From positions 807,476-871,475 of the forward strand of contig NW_008705567.1 of the NCBI RefSeq assembly GCF_000186865.1: DNA of 64,000 nt, given 5' to 3'. Below the pieces are notes generated by a model. That model ran no database searches. It was not told the DNA's origin and saw only the letters and a program-made list of their open reading frames with translations. The translations under genes and the position numbers were made by a program. The stretch comes from Aureococcus anophagefferens (lineage: Eukaryota; Sar; Pelagophyceae; Pelagomonadales; Pelagomonadaceae). Of the stretch, positions 19,436 through 27,885 are shown in pieces. How positions within the stretch are numbered: the first letter of the stretch is position 1; each line of letters opens with the position of its first letter.

Positions 19436-22427
19436 TTACCCCACGTCCGCCATCCAGTCCCCCGGCTCGCCCGCGTCCGCGACGCCCGCGGCGGTGACGG
19501 CGAAGTGCGACGACGGCAGGTCGCCGAAGTCGTCGCGCGCGCCCGTGACGAGCGTCGCGGACCGCTCGCCGGAGGCCGCGCTCCGCGTGAGCCGCAGGCG
19601 CGCCGTCGCGACCTTGGCGAAGGTCGCGTCGTCGGCGGCGACGACGGCGCTCGGGTCGGCGCCGTCGGAGAAGTCCGCGGAGACGTGGTTCGTGAGCACC
19701 GCGGGGACGCCGTGCGCCTGCGACAGCGCGGCGACGGCGGCGAGCGCGTCCGCGAGCGCGGCGCGCCGCTCCCGGGGCGGCAGCGCGCGGACGACGTCCG
19801 CGAGGCAGTCGACGACGAGGAGCGACACGCCGTGGGCCGCGCAGACCTTGGGCGCGTCGCGCGCGAGCGTCGCGAGGAGCACCTCCGCGTCGTGCGCCGA
19901 CGACACGAGCAGGTCCCGCGCGCGGTCCGCGTTTCCGCCGCGGGCCTTGAGGAAGGCGAGCGACGCGCGCGCGGCGCTCCGGCCCTTGGTCTCGACGACG
20001 AGGACCTTCGCGCCGGGCGCCGTCCGCGCGAGCGTGAGCGCGACGAGCGTGTGCGCGAGGTTCGACTTGCCCGCGCCGGCCTTGCCGTGGATCTCGAGGA
20101 TGTCGCCGCGGCCGAGGGCCAGCGCGCGGTCGACGGCCTCGCCGCGCAGGAGGCCGAGCCGCGGCCGCGGCGCGCGCGGCGCGGGCGGCGGCGGCGGCGG
20201 CGGCGTCGCGGGCCGCGGCGCCGCCGCGGGCCGCGCGGGCGACTGGCGCGAGCGCTTCCGCGCGAGCGCCGCGGCCTTGTTCTCCTCGATGCGCCGCTTC
20301 AGCGCCTCGTTCGCCGTGACCGCCGCGCAGGGCGGCCGCGGCCGCGGCTCCGGCTCCGCGGGCGGCGCGGCCGCGGGCGGCGNNNNNNNNNNNNNNNNNN
20401 NNNNNNNNNNNNNNNNNNNNNNNNNNNNNNNNNNNNNNNNNNNNNNNNNNNNNNNNNNNNNNNNNNNNNNNNNNNNNNNNNNNNNNNNNNNNNNNNNNNN
20501 NNNNNNNNNNNNNNNNNNNNNNNNNNNNNNNNNNNNNNNNNNNNNNNNNNNNNNNNNNNNNNNNNNNNNNNNNNNNNNNNNNNNNNNNNNNNNNNNNNNN
20601 NNGCGACGTGATCGCGGCCATCGCCGCCGCGACGGCGGCTCCCGCCGGGACCGCGGGCGGCGGCGCGTCTTGCGGCGCGGGCGCGGGCTTCGGCGGGCCC
20701 ACGCGCTTCGGCACGCGGATGGGTCTCGGGCCCTTGGGCTTCGCGGCCGCGGGTTTCGCGGCCCGCGCGTCGTTCATGAGCTTCGACGCCTTCTTCAGCG
20801 CCGCCTCCGACGGGCAGACGAGCTTGCGCGAGCCCGACGTGACGAAGACGCCCGGCGTGACCGCGGGCGGCTCGTCGTCGACCTCCGCCGCCGGCGCCGC
20901 CGGCTTGGCGGGCGCGGCCACGGGCCGCGGCACGACGATGGGCCTCGGCCCCGCGGGTCTCGACGCCTTCGTCGCCCCGGCGTCCTTCATGAGTTTCGTC
21001 GCCTTCTCGAGCGCGGCGTCCGACGGACACACGCGCTTCCGGGAGCCCGACGTGACGAAGACGCCCGGCGGCGGCGCCGGCGCCTCCGGCTCGGCCGGCG
21101 GCGCGGCGGCTTTCGCCGGGCCCGAGTCGCTCATCAGCTTCGTCGCCTTCTTGAGCGCGGCGTCCGACGGGCACACGAGCTTTCGCGAGCCCGACGTGAC
21201 GAAGACGCCCGGCGGCGGCGCCGGCGGCGCGTCCAGCTCGGCCGCCGGCGCGGCGGCTTTCGTCGGGCCCGAGTCGCTCATCAGCTTCGTCGCCTTCTTG
21301 AGCGCCGCGTCCGACGGGCACACGAGCTTCCGGGAGCCCGACGTGACGAAGACGCCCGGCGGCGGCGCCGGCGGCGCGTCCAGCTCGGCAGTCGGCGCGG
21401 CGGCTTTCGCCGGCTCCGAGTCGCTCATGAGCTTCGTGGCCTTCTCGAGCGCCGCGTCCGATGGCGACACGCGCTTCCGGGAGCCCGACGTGACGAAGAC
21501 GCCCGGCGGCGGCGCCGGCGGCACGTCCAGCTCGGCCGCCGGCGCGGCGGCTTTCGCCGGCTCCGAGTCGCTCATCAGCTTCGTCGCCTTCTTGAGCGCC
21601 GCGTCCGACGGGCACACGAGCTTCCGGGAGCCCGACGTGACGAAGACGCCCGGCGGCGGCGCCGGCGCCTCCGGCTCGGCCGCCGGCTCGGCGGCGTTCG
21701 CCGGCTCCGAGTCGCTCATCAGCTTCGTCGCCTTCTTGAGCGCCGCGTCCGACGGGCACACGAGCTTTCGCGAGCCCGACGTGACGAAGACGCCCGGCGG
21801 CGGCGCCGGCGGCGCGTCCAGCTCGGCCGGCGGCGCGGCGGCTTTTGTCGGCGCGGCGGCTTTCGCCGGCTCCGAGTCGCTCATCAGCTTCGTCGCCTTC
21901 TTCAGCGCGGCATCCGACGGGCACACAAGCTTCCGGGAGCCCGACGTGACGAAGACGCCCGGCGGCGGCGCGTCCATCGTCGCCTCGTTCGTCTCCGGCT
22001 CCGCGGCGGCCGGCGCCTCGGGCCGCGACGCGGGCTCCTCGGCGATCGCGGGCAGCGGCGGCGGCGGCGGCGGCGCGACGGTCGCCACGACCTCGCGACG
22101 CGGCGGCGGCGCGACGGCGCGCGGCGGCCGCCGCGGCGGCGCGACGGCGCGCGGCGGCGCGACGAGCTCGGCGCCGAGCAGGATGACGACCTGCTCGCCC
22201 TTGATCGTGTTCAGCAGATAGTTCGTCAGGCGCACGACGCCGCCGATGCCCAGGCCGCGCAGCGTCACGTTCAGCTTCTGCGCGACGTTGCACGCGATCG
22301 TCGCGTCGCCGTCGGTGAGCGTGAGGCGCAGGCGCTGGTGGTGGTTGAAAGACATGGCCTTGACGCGCAAGCACGGGTTGACGACCGCAGCGCTCTCGGC
22401 CTTGATCTTTTCTATCAATCCTTTCAT
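19436..22427 (-). CDS. RPA70N-like / BRC-repeat / RAD51-like ATPase fusion
   Basis: Starts at 22427 (MKGLIEKIKAESAAVVNPCL) and ends at 19436. Residues about 1-85 match the RPA70 N-terminal OB domain: VKAMSFNHHQRLRLTLTDGD, then LNVTLRGLGIGGVVRLTNYL and NTIKGEQVVILLGAELV. Eight repeats follow (about 21970-20790) with core F-V-T-S-G-S-R-K-x-V-x-P-S-[DE]-A-A-L-x-K-A-[ST]-K-L-M, which fits the BRC consensus FxTASGKxVxVSxxxLxKAxxL. After a 220-base gap, TANEALKRRIEENKAAALAR resembles the RPA32-binding helix of SMARCAL1/XPA/UNG2. The C-terminal 220 aa is RAD51-like: Walker A GKAGAGKS, Walker B SLLVVDCLAD, VLTNHVSADF, and an ending LRLTRSAASGERSATLVTG with HFAVTAAGV. Frame continuity across the gap cannot be proved; strand, open frames and lack of a stop or start on either side support one gene. 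Confidence 0.7.
20383..20602. other. Assembly gap (220 N) inside the BRC/RAD51-like gene
   Basis: A run of undetermined bases between the last visible BRC-like repeat region and the segment leading to the ATPase. The true length is unknown, so the number of repeats and the reading frame across it are uncertain. Confidence 0.99.
20780..21975 (-). repeat. Eight BRC-like coding repeats, mostly 144-147 bp period
   Basis: The codons for the VTSG core recur with spacings of about 164, 144, 147, 147, 147, 144 and 214 bases. Copies are nearly identical at the DNA level, with variation mainly in the Pro/Ala/Glu linkers. The last copy on the gene's strand (lowest coordinates) is the most diverged and has the longest linker. 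Recent unequal exchange or gene conversion among the units is the likely cause. Confidence 0.85.
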
Positions 22428-22611
22428 TGCGCCACGCGTCCGACGCGCCGCGCGCGTCTCGAGACGCGCGCGCGCGCTCGAGACGTGCGCGCGCGCTCGA
22501 GACCGCGCCGCGACGACGACGAGGGCGCCCTTTGAGCGCTCGAGCTCGAGCGGGAACGCGCTGGCTCGGACAGTCGCACCGGCGCGGCGGCCGACGGCGG
22601 AGCTGGTCGGC
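22428..22611. promoter_or_regulatory. 184-bp divergent promoter, BRC/RAD51-like gene and RNF10-like gene
   Basis: The two start codons face away from each other across 184 bases. The region contains a repeated CTCGAGACG/GCGCGCGCGCTCGAGAC motif (about 22460-22503). A shared bidirectional promoter is inferred from the spacing alone. Confidence 0.4.
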
Positions 22612-24824
22612 ATGGAGCGCCAGTCCTCGTCTGGCTGGCGCATCGACGCGCCGAGCTGGACGCCGCCACCGCCAGCGCCGCAGGCCTCGGCGCCAGCACC
22701 GCCGCCGCCACCGGCGCCGACATCGCCGCGACCGAACCCCAAGGAGCCGTCGCAGCGAGGCGGCCGCAGCGGCGGCGGCCGCAGCGGCAGCGGCGGCGGC
22801 CGCGGCGGCCGCGGCCGGGGCCGGGGCAAGGGCAAGGGCCGCAAGGAGCCGCCGGGTCTGCACCGACTCCTGGAGATGGGCTACGACGCCGCCGCCGCGC
22901 GCGAGGCGCTCGCGGCATGCGGCGGCGACGTCGCCGCGGCCGTCGGGTCGCTCGGCTCGGGCTCGCCCGCGCGCGGGTCGCCGCCGCGCGGCGGCGGCCG
23001 CCGCGCGGACCACCTGCTGCGCTTCACGAGCGACCGCGACCGGCCGAGCAAGCCCGCGCCGCGGCCGAAGGCGCGGCCGCACAAGGCGTTTCGGGCAAAA
23101 GGTATAGCGTTCGAGCAGGCCTCGGCGCACCTGCTCGTGGACGCGCCGGCGTGCTCGCCGCTCGTCGCCGACGCCGACTGCGCGCCGGACTGGGCCGACG
23201 TCGTCGCGCTGGACGTCTTCGGGGGCGAGTACGTCGACTGCCCCGTCTGCCTCGGGGCAGGAAAAGAGAGCGACATTCCCAACTTCAAAGGCTCCGAGCT
23301 CGGCCGTTTTCCACTCGTTTCGGCTGATTTTTGGACGAGCGATCGTCTCTCGGAACGGTCTCGAAGCGTGGATGTGTTTTTTGTAACGCGCGCGCGCGGA
23401 ACACTCATGTTGAAGAGAACTTGAATCACCCTTTTCCTGCCCAGGTCTGCCTCGACGCGGCGCGCATGCCCGTGGCCGCGCGCTGCGGCCACGTCTTCTG
23501 CGGGCCCTGCGTCGTGCGCCACGCGAAGATGGACGACGTGAGCCGGAGCGCGCGCTGCCCCTGCTGCGGCGGGCCGCTACGGGTGGGCGACCTGAGGCCC
23601 TGCCGCGTGCGGCAGCGCGACGCGCCGCCGGCCGCGGCGAAACGCGCGATCGAGCTCGTCCTGCTGCGGCGGCCGCGGTCCGCGCGGGCGCCCCGGGCGC
23701 ACTGCGAGCGCGACGACGGGGATCTCTGCGAGCCGCTGGGCAAGCTGACGGCCTGCGACGGCGCGGCCTTCGACCGGGCCTGGGCGCGCTTCGACGACGC
23801 GGCGGCCGCCGCGGCCGCGGCCGCGGACGACTCCGTCGAGCGGCGCGACGTCGCCGTCGCCGTCGAGGCGCTCGCGGCCGTGCGCGCGGCGGCGGCATCG
23901 CGGCCGCGCGACGCCGTCGACGTGCCCTTGGACGCCGCGGAAAAGGCGTATTATTTCTACGGGCGCCGCGACGGCGCCCTCGAGTTCCTGCACCCGCTCT
24001 TCCTGAAGCTGCTCCTCGCGGCGGCGGGCGGCGACAGCGACGCCTTGCCGCGGACGTTGACGGCGACGGTGTCGCACGTCGAGCGCGTCGAGCAGACGGA
24101 GGAGGCGCGGAGGCGGTTCCCCTGGGCGGCGCACGTGCCGCTCGGGACGGACTTTGCTTTGCTCGACGCGACGAAGATCGCCGGCGACGGCGACGACGCC
24201 TGGGCGAAGCGCTGCGCCGACGCGCGCAGGGCCGACGAGGGCCTCGACGCGGGCCTGCGCGAGCGCGCGGACGCGGTGAGAAAGGAAAGGGACCGCGCGA
24301 AGCGCGAGGAGAAGCGCCACGCGAAGCACGGCGAGGCGCGGCTCCCGAAGAAGGCGGACCCCTTCGCCTACTCGCGGAGCGACTTCGGGCGCCTCTCGTC
24401 CGAGGCCGTGCCCATCCCCGGCGCCGGCGCGCGCGTCGGCCGCGACGACGACGACGACTCCGACGACGGCGACGGCGCCGAGGCCGCGCCGGCGCTCGGG
24501 TCGTCGCCGAACCAGATGTCCTTCGCGGCGACCGTGAACAGGGACTTGTTTTCTGTCGCGTCGGCCTTCCCCGAGCTCGGCGGGGGCCGCGCGCCGGCGC
24601 CGGCCCCTCCGCCTCGCTGGGGCCGGCCCGCGGCGCCGCCCGCGGAGTCGGCCGTCGTCGACGACGCGGGCGAGGCCGTCGACTTCGGCGGCTCCGCGGA
24701 CCTCGCCGGCGCGCTCGCGACGGCGCTCGCGGGCGTCGACGCGGCCTCGCCGCCGCGGCGCGGGAAGAAGGGCGGCCGGAAGAAGGTGCTCCTCTCGTCC
24801 GGCGGCGGCCGGCGCTACGACTAA
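22612..24824 (+). CDS. RNF10: RNF10-like RING E3 ubiquitin ligase with UBA-like domain
   Basis: Two exons, 22612-23244 and 23445-24824, separated by a family-A introner that splits the RING finger; 670 aa. After a Pro-rich and Gly/Arg-rich (RGG-like) N-terminus, a UBA-like domain reads LHRLLEMGYDAAAAREALAA followed by CGGDVAAAV. The RING reads CPVCL|DAARMPVAARCGHVFCGPCV with CPCCGGPL. The region EKAYYFYGRRDGALEFLHPL, then TEEARRRFPWAAHVPLGTDF, matches the conserved segment after the RING in RNF10 (YYFYQ...FLHP; EE.R.R...L.HLPLG). RNF10 family members ubiquitylate 40S ribosomal proteins during translation stress in animals. A long acidic, low-complexity tail ends in a basic KKGGRKKVLL segment. 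The UBA-like domain is an addition relative to animal RNF10. Confidence 0.8.
23245..23444 (+). mobile_element. Introner family A, GT-AG intron in RNF10-like gene
   Basis: 200 nt, perfect duplication GTCTGCCT. Termini CGGGGCAGGAAAAG and CTTTTCCTGCCCAG. It splits the RING finger between CPVCL and DAARMP. Confidence 0.93.
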
Positions 24825-24868
24825 CAATTTTCTCGAGGGTGTCGTATATGCAGAGTGCCCCCCCCGAC

Positions 24869-25879
24869 TCACTCGTCGGACCGGACCGAGTCGGCGCGCG
24901 GCGGCGCGTCGAGGAGCGCGCGCGCGTCGTCGCCCGGCGGCAGGACGATGGCCACGGGCCCGGCCGCGCGCGCGGCGTCGAGGCGCTTGAGGAAGTCGAG
25001 GCGCGGCAGCGTCGACGCGCCCATGGCGATCTTGTAGGGCAGCTCCATGCCCAGGTCCCAGAGGCCGTAGCCGCTGAGCTGGAGCGCCTTGGCCGTCGCC
25101 GCGCACTGGACCGAGCCCGCGGACGGCGCTCGCGAGAAGCCGCTCAGGGACGTGTAGACGTCGCCGACGGCGTAGCCGAGCTCGCCGGCGACGAGGGCGC
25201 CCGTCTTGCGGTCGCGGCACTCGAAGGTGTGCATGGTCACGGGCGGCGCGGCGCCGTCGCCCGCCAGGCGGCCCTCGAAGAGCGCTTTAAACGCGCGGAC
25301 GAGCGGCGGGTAGAACCAGCACTCGTCGCCGTGCTGCTCGCGGATGCCCGCGACGACGGCGTCGAAGGACGTGTCCACGGACAGAGAAAATTGCTTCGCC
25401 TTGCGGCGCGCGGACCGCGACACGTGCAGGTCGGGGAAGACCAACGCGCACCGCTGCCGGTGCATCTTCGGCAGGAGCGCGTGGCCCTCGCGGCCGACGC
25501 GCTGGGCCATGGTCAGGAAGCCCCGGGCCATGAGCGCCGCGACGAGCCGCGGCTCGAAGGACGCGGCCCAGCAGAACTCGCCCCGGTAGTGTCTGGACAC
25601 GACGTCCGCGACGCGGTCGAGGTCGCTCCCCGCGGCGATGTAGGGCACGTTGCTCAGCCAGGGGCAGGCGCCGACGATGCGCTTCGCGTCGGCGTCGCCG
25701 TCGGCGGGCGGGGCGTCGCCGCCGCCCGACGACCGCCCGACGCGCCAGGACCGCCGGGAAGCTTTGTGGCCCTTCTTCGACCGGCCCCCGGGGGCCTTGC
25801 GCGACGTGAGAGAGATGAGACTTGACCGCGGCGTGTCCACGGTGCTCGACACGCACAGCTCCGTCATGGTCTTGATCAT
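24869..25879 (-). CDS. aat: Leucyl/phenylalanyl-tRNA-protein transferase
   Basis: Single exon, 336 aa. Conserved Aat features in order: ALVFPDLHVSRSARRKAK (the bacterial L.I.RS.RK segment), SVDTSFDAVVAGIREQHGDE, CWFYPPLVRAFKALFEG (W-I/F-x-P...AY), MHTFECRDRKTGALVAGELG (HS.E.WD...LVGG), then GYGLWDLGMELPYKIAMGAS and LPRLDFLKRL. The enzyme moves Leu or Phe from tRNA to N-terminal Lys/Arg of proteins, creating N-degrons read by ClpS in bacteria. The GELGYAVGDVY version and the WDLGM motif follow the eukaryotic/plant-like branch of the family rather than the E. coli form. The N-terminus (TPRSSLISLTSRKAPGGRSK) is rich in Ser/Arg and could be an organelle transit peptide; that is an inference. Confidence 0.85.
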   Translation of the reverse strand: MIKTMTELCVSSTVDTPRSSLISLTSRKAPGGRSKKGHKASRRSWRVGRSSGGGDAPPADGDADAKRIVGACPWLSNVPYIAAGSDLDRVADVVSRHYRGEFCWAASFEPRLVAALMARGFLTMAQRVGREGHALLPKMHRQRCALVFPDLHVSRSARRKAKQFSLSVDTSFDAVVAGIREQHGDECWFYPPLVRAFKALFEGRLAGDGAAPPVTMHTFECRDRKTGALVAGELGYAVGDVYTSLSGFSRAPSAGSVQCAATAKALQLSGYGLWDLGMELPYKIAMGASTLPRLDFLKRLDAARAAGPVAIVLPPGDDARALLDAPPRADSVRSDE

Positions 25880-26029
25880 TATTTTTGTGGCCCCCGCGCG
25901 AGGATCTTCCGGCGTTCGCGCCGGCCAGCTCTGGGCGCGGCTTTGGCTCCGGCCTCCGTGGCAGGCCAGGAAAGTAGCTAAAAGTCAATGTCGGCAAGTT
26001 GAACACGCACCCTCGCCCGCGGCCGCAAC

Positions 26030-27727
26030 TTAGCACGCCGGCAGCCCCCCGACGCACGTCATCATGCCGGCGACGACGCCCGGCGGCGACGGCGGCCGGA
26101 GCTCGTCCCCCGGCGCGTCGCCGTCGTCGTCCTTCCGCCGGGCGGCCGCGGCCTCGGTCGCCGCGGCGGCCGCGGCCTCGGCGATGCGGCGCTCCGCCGC
26201 GTCCGCGTGCCGCCGCGCGATGCGCGCGCGCTCGTCGGCCCGCGCTCCCGCGCCCAGAAACACGGCCGCGTCGACGGCGGCGTGCTGCTTCGCCGCCGCG
26301 TCCGGGCCCCCCGCTGTTTTCGGGAATTTCAGACCGCCCCGGCACCTCGGGCAGAGCGAGCACTTGGCGAGCCAGGGCCGGAGGCAGCCGAGGTGGAAGA
26401 CGTGGCCGCCCTGGCAGGGCACGCGGACGACGGGCTTCGACGCGAGCGGCGCGAGGCAGATGTCGCAGTCGTCCGCTCCGTCGAAGGTGCCCGGCGCGCA
26501 GATCGACCGCTCGAGCGCGGCGAGGCGCGGCGCCGGCACCGGCGGCGACAGCTTCGAGGGGTCGTCGGGCTCCGCGACGGCGGTGCCCCGCCAGGGCCGC
26601 GCGTCGTCCGTCGACGTCGGCGCGGGCTCCGCCTCGTCCCCTTCCGCCTCGGCGCAGGCGACGTGGTAACGATGAACCGCAAGGCCCCGGCGCCAGACGC
26701 AGACGTCGCCGCCGAGGGCCAGGCCTCCGGCGCACGCGCGGCAGAAGCGGCCGACGTCCGTGCGGTTCGCCGCGCGCACGACGACGTCGCCGCGGCCGCG
26801 GAACCGCGGGAACCGGTCGCGCGCGCGCGCCGGCGGCGGCCGCGCGGCCACGGCCCGCCGCTCGCGGTCGACGTCCTTGACGAAGCACCGCGCCTTGTAG
26901 ACCATGACGCCGTGGCCCGCGGCCGCGTCGCGCGGACGGTCCGTCGAGACCCGCAACAGCTCGACGCCGTCGAGCGCCACGGCGACGTCGCGGCCGCGCA
27001 CGGCGACGGCGACCTCGCGCCAGGGCCGCGACGCCGCCGGCGCGCGCGCCTCGGCGAGCCGCCGGCCGCCCGGGAAGCTGTCGACGACGACGTTGCCCCG
27101 CGAGACGCCCGCGGCGAGCCACGCGTCGCCGACGATCTCGAAGGCGAGGAAGAAGGACTGGCAGACGTGGAGGTGGTCGCCGACGTGGCGCGCGGGCTTG
27201 AACTTGGCCGAGACCTCGTAGGCCTCGCCCCGGGGCGTTCGCGGCGGCGGCGCGCGCGCGAGGCACGGCGACTCGGCGCTCCGGCCCTCGAAAACGTACT
27301 CGCCGCCGCGCACGCGCTCCAGCGTCCCGCGGCCCCGGCGGCTCCAGCCGTCGGGGAAGTCCGGCGGCGGCGGCGGCGCCCTCTTCGCCGGGTACGCGCG
27401 CGGCCCGCGCGGCTCGCGGTTCCCGCGGTCCGCGAGGGGCCGCCGCGCGGGCTCCTCCGCCGCGCGGTCGCGGTTCGCCCAGCGCGGCGTCGACGCCGCG
27501 AGGTGCGCCTCGCGCTGGGCGACGCGCGTCTGCCAGGACGTCGACGGCCGCTGCAGGGCCGCCGCGGCGAGGGGCCGCCGCAGCGTCGCCGTCGTCGCGG
27601 GCCGGCCCGCGGACCGCTTCAGCGTCGTGGGCCGCGTCGCCGCGAAGGTCCCGCCGCCCGTCGCCGCCATGGTCGTCTCCATTGGCTGCCCCGCTCGGGG
27701 CCGAGAGCAACGATGCTTCTTCACCAT
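26030..27727 (-). CDS. RING-H2 protein with lectin-like beta-sandwich and C2HC finger
   Basis: Single exon, up to 565 aa from 27727; in-frame ATGs at 27679 and 27670 are alternative starts. A central segment (about residues 130-285) reads like a jelly-roll or ligand-binding sandwich (GEAYEVSAKFKPARHVGDHL, FFLAFEIVGDAWLAAGVSRG, WREVAVAVRGRDVAVALDGV). A treble-clef-like finger FCRACAGGLALGGDVC...HRYHVAC follows (about 330-365). A RING-H2 is at about 420-465 (CDICLAPLASKPVVRVPCQG, GHVFHLGCLRPWL, CSLCPRC). The C-terminus is Ala-rich coiled-coil-like. The RING implies E3 ubiquitin-ligase activity; the sandwich may recognise substrate. The domain combination is not one I can name. Confidence 0.7.
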   Translation of the reverse strand: MVKKHRCSRPRAGQPMETTMAATGGGTFAATRPTTLKRSAGRPATTATLRRPLAAAALQRPSTSWQTRVAQREAHLAASTPRWANRDRAAEEPARRPLADRGNREPRGPRAYPAKRAPPPPPDFPDGWSRRGRGTLERVRGGEYVFEGRSAESPCLARAPPPRTPRGEAYEVSAKFKPARHVGDHLHVCQSFFLAFEIVGDAWLAAGVSRGNVVVDSFPGGRRLAEARAPAASRPWREVAVAVRGRDVAVALDGVELLRVSTDRPRDAAAGHGVMVYKARCFVKDVDRERRAVAARPPPARARDRFPRFRGRGDVVVRAANRTDVGRFCRACAGGLALGGDVCVWRRGLAVHRYHVACAEAEGDEAEPAPTSTDDARPWRGTAVAEPDDPSKLSPPVPAPRLAALERSICAPGTFDGADDCDICLAPLASKPVVRVPCQGGHVFHLGCLRPWLAKCSLCPRCRGGLKFPKTAGGPDAAAKQHAAVDAAVFLGAGARADERARIARRHADAAERRIAEAAAAAATEAAAARRKDDDGDAPGDELRPPSPPGVVAGMMTCVGGLPAC

Positions 27728-27885
27728 GACGAGGAACTACCAATTAAATCAGCCGACAACCCGTCGGGGCAGCGCGCGCTGTTGGGCTGGGCTAGGTCGG
27801 CGCCCTCGCGTCGCGGTCGCGGCCGAGGCCCTCCGACGCCCCCGGCGCCCGGCGCGCTTTTTGAAAAACCGAGCCCGCCGGAGCC

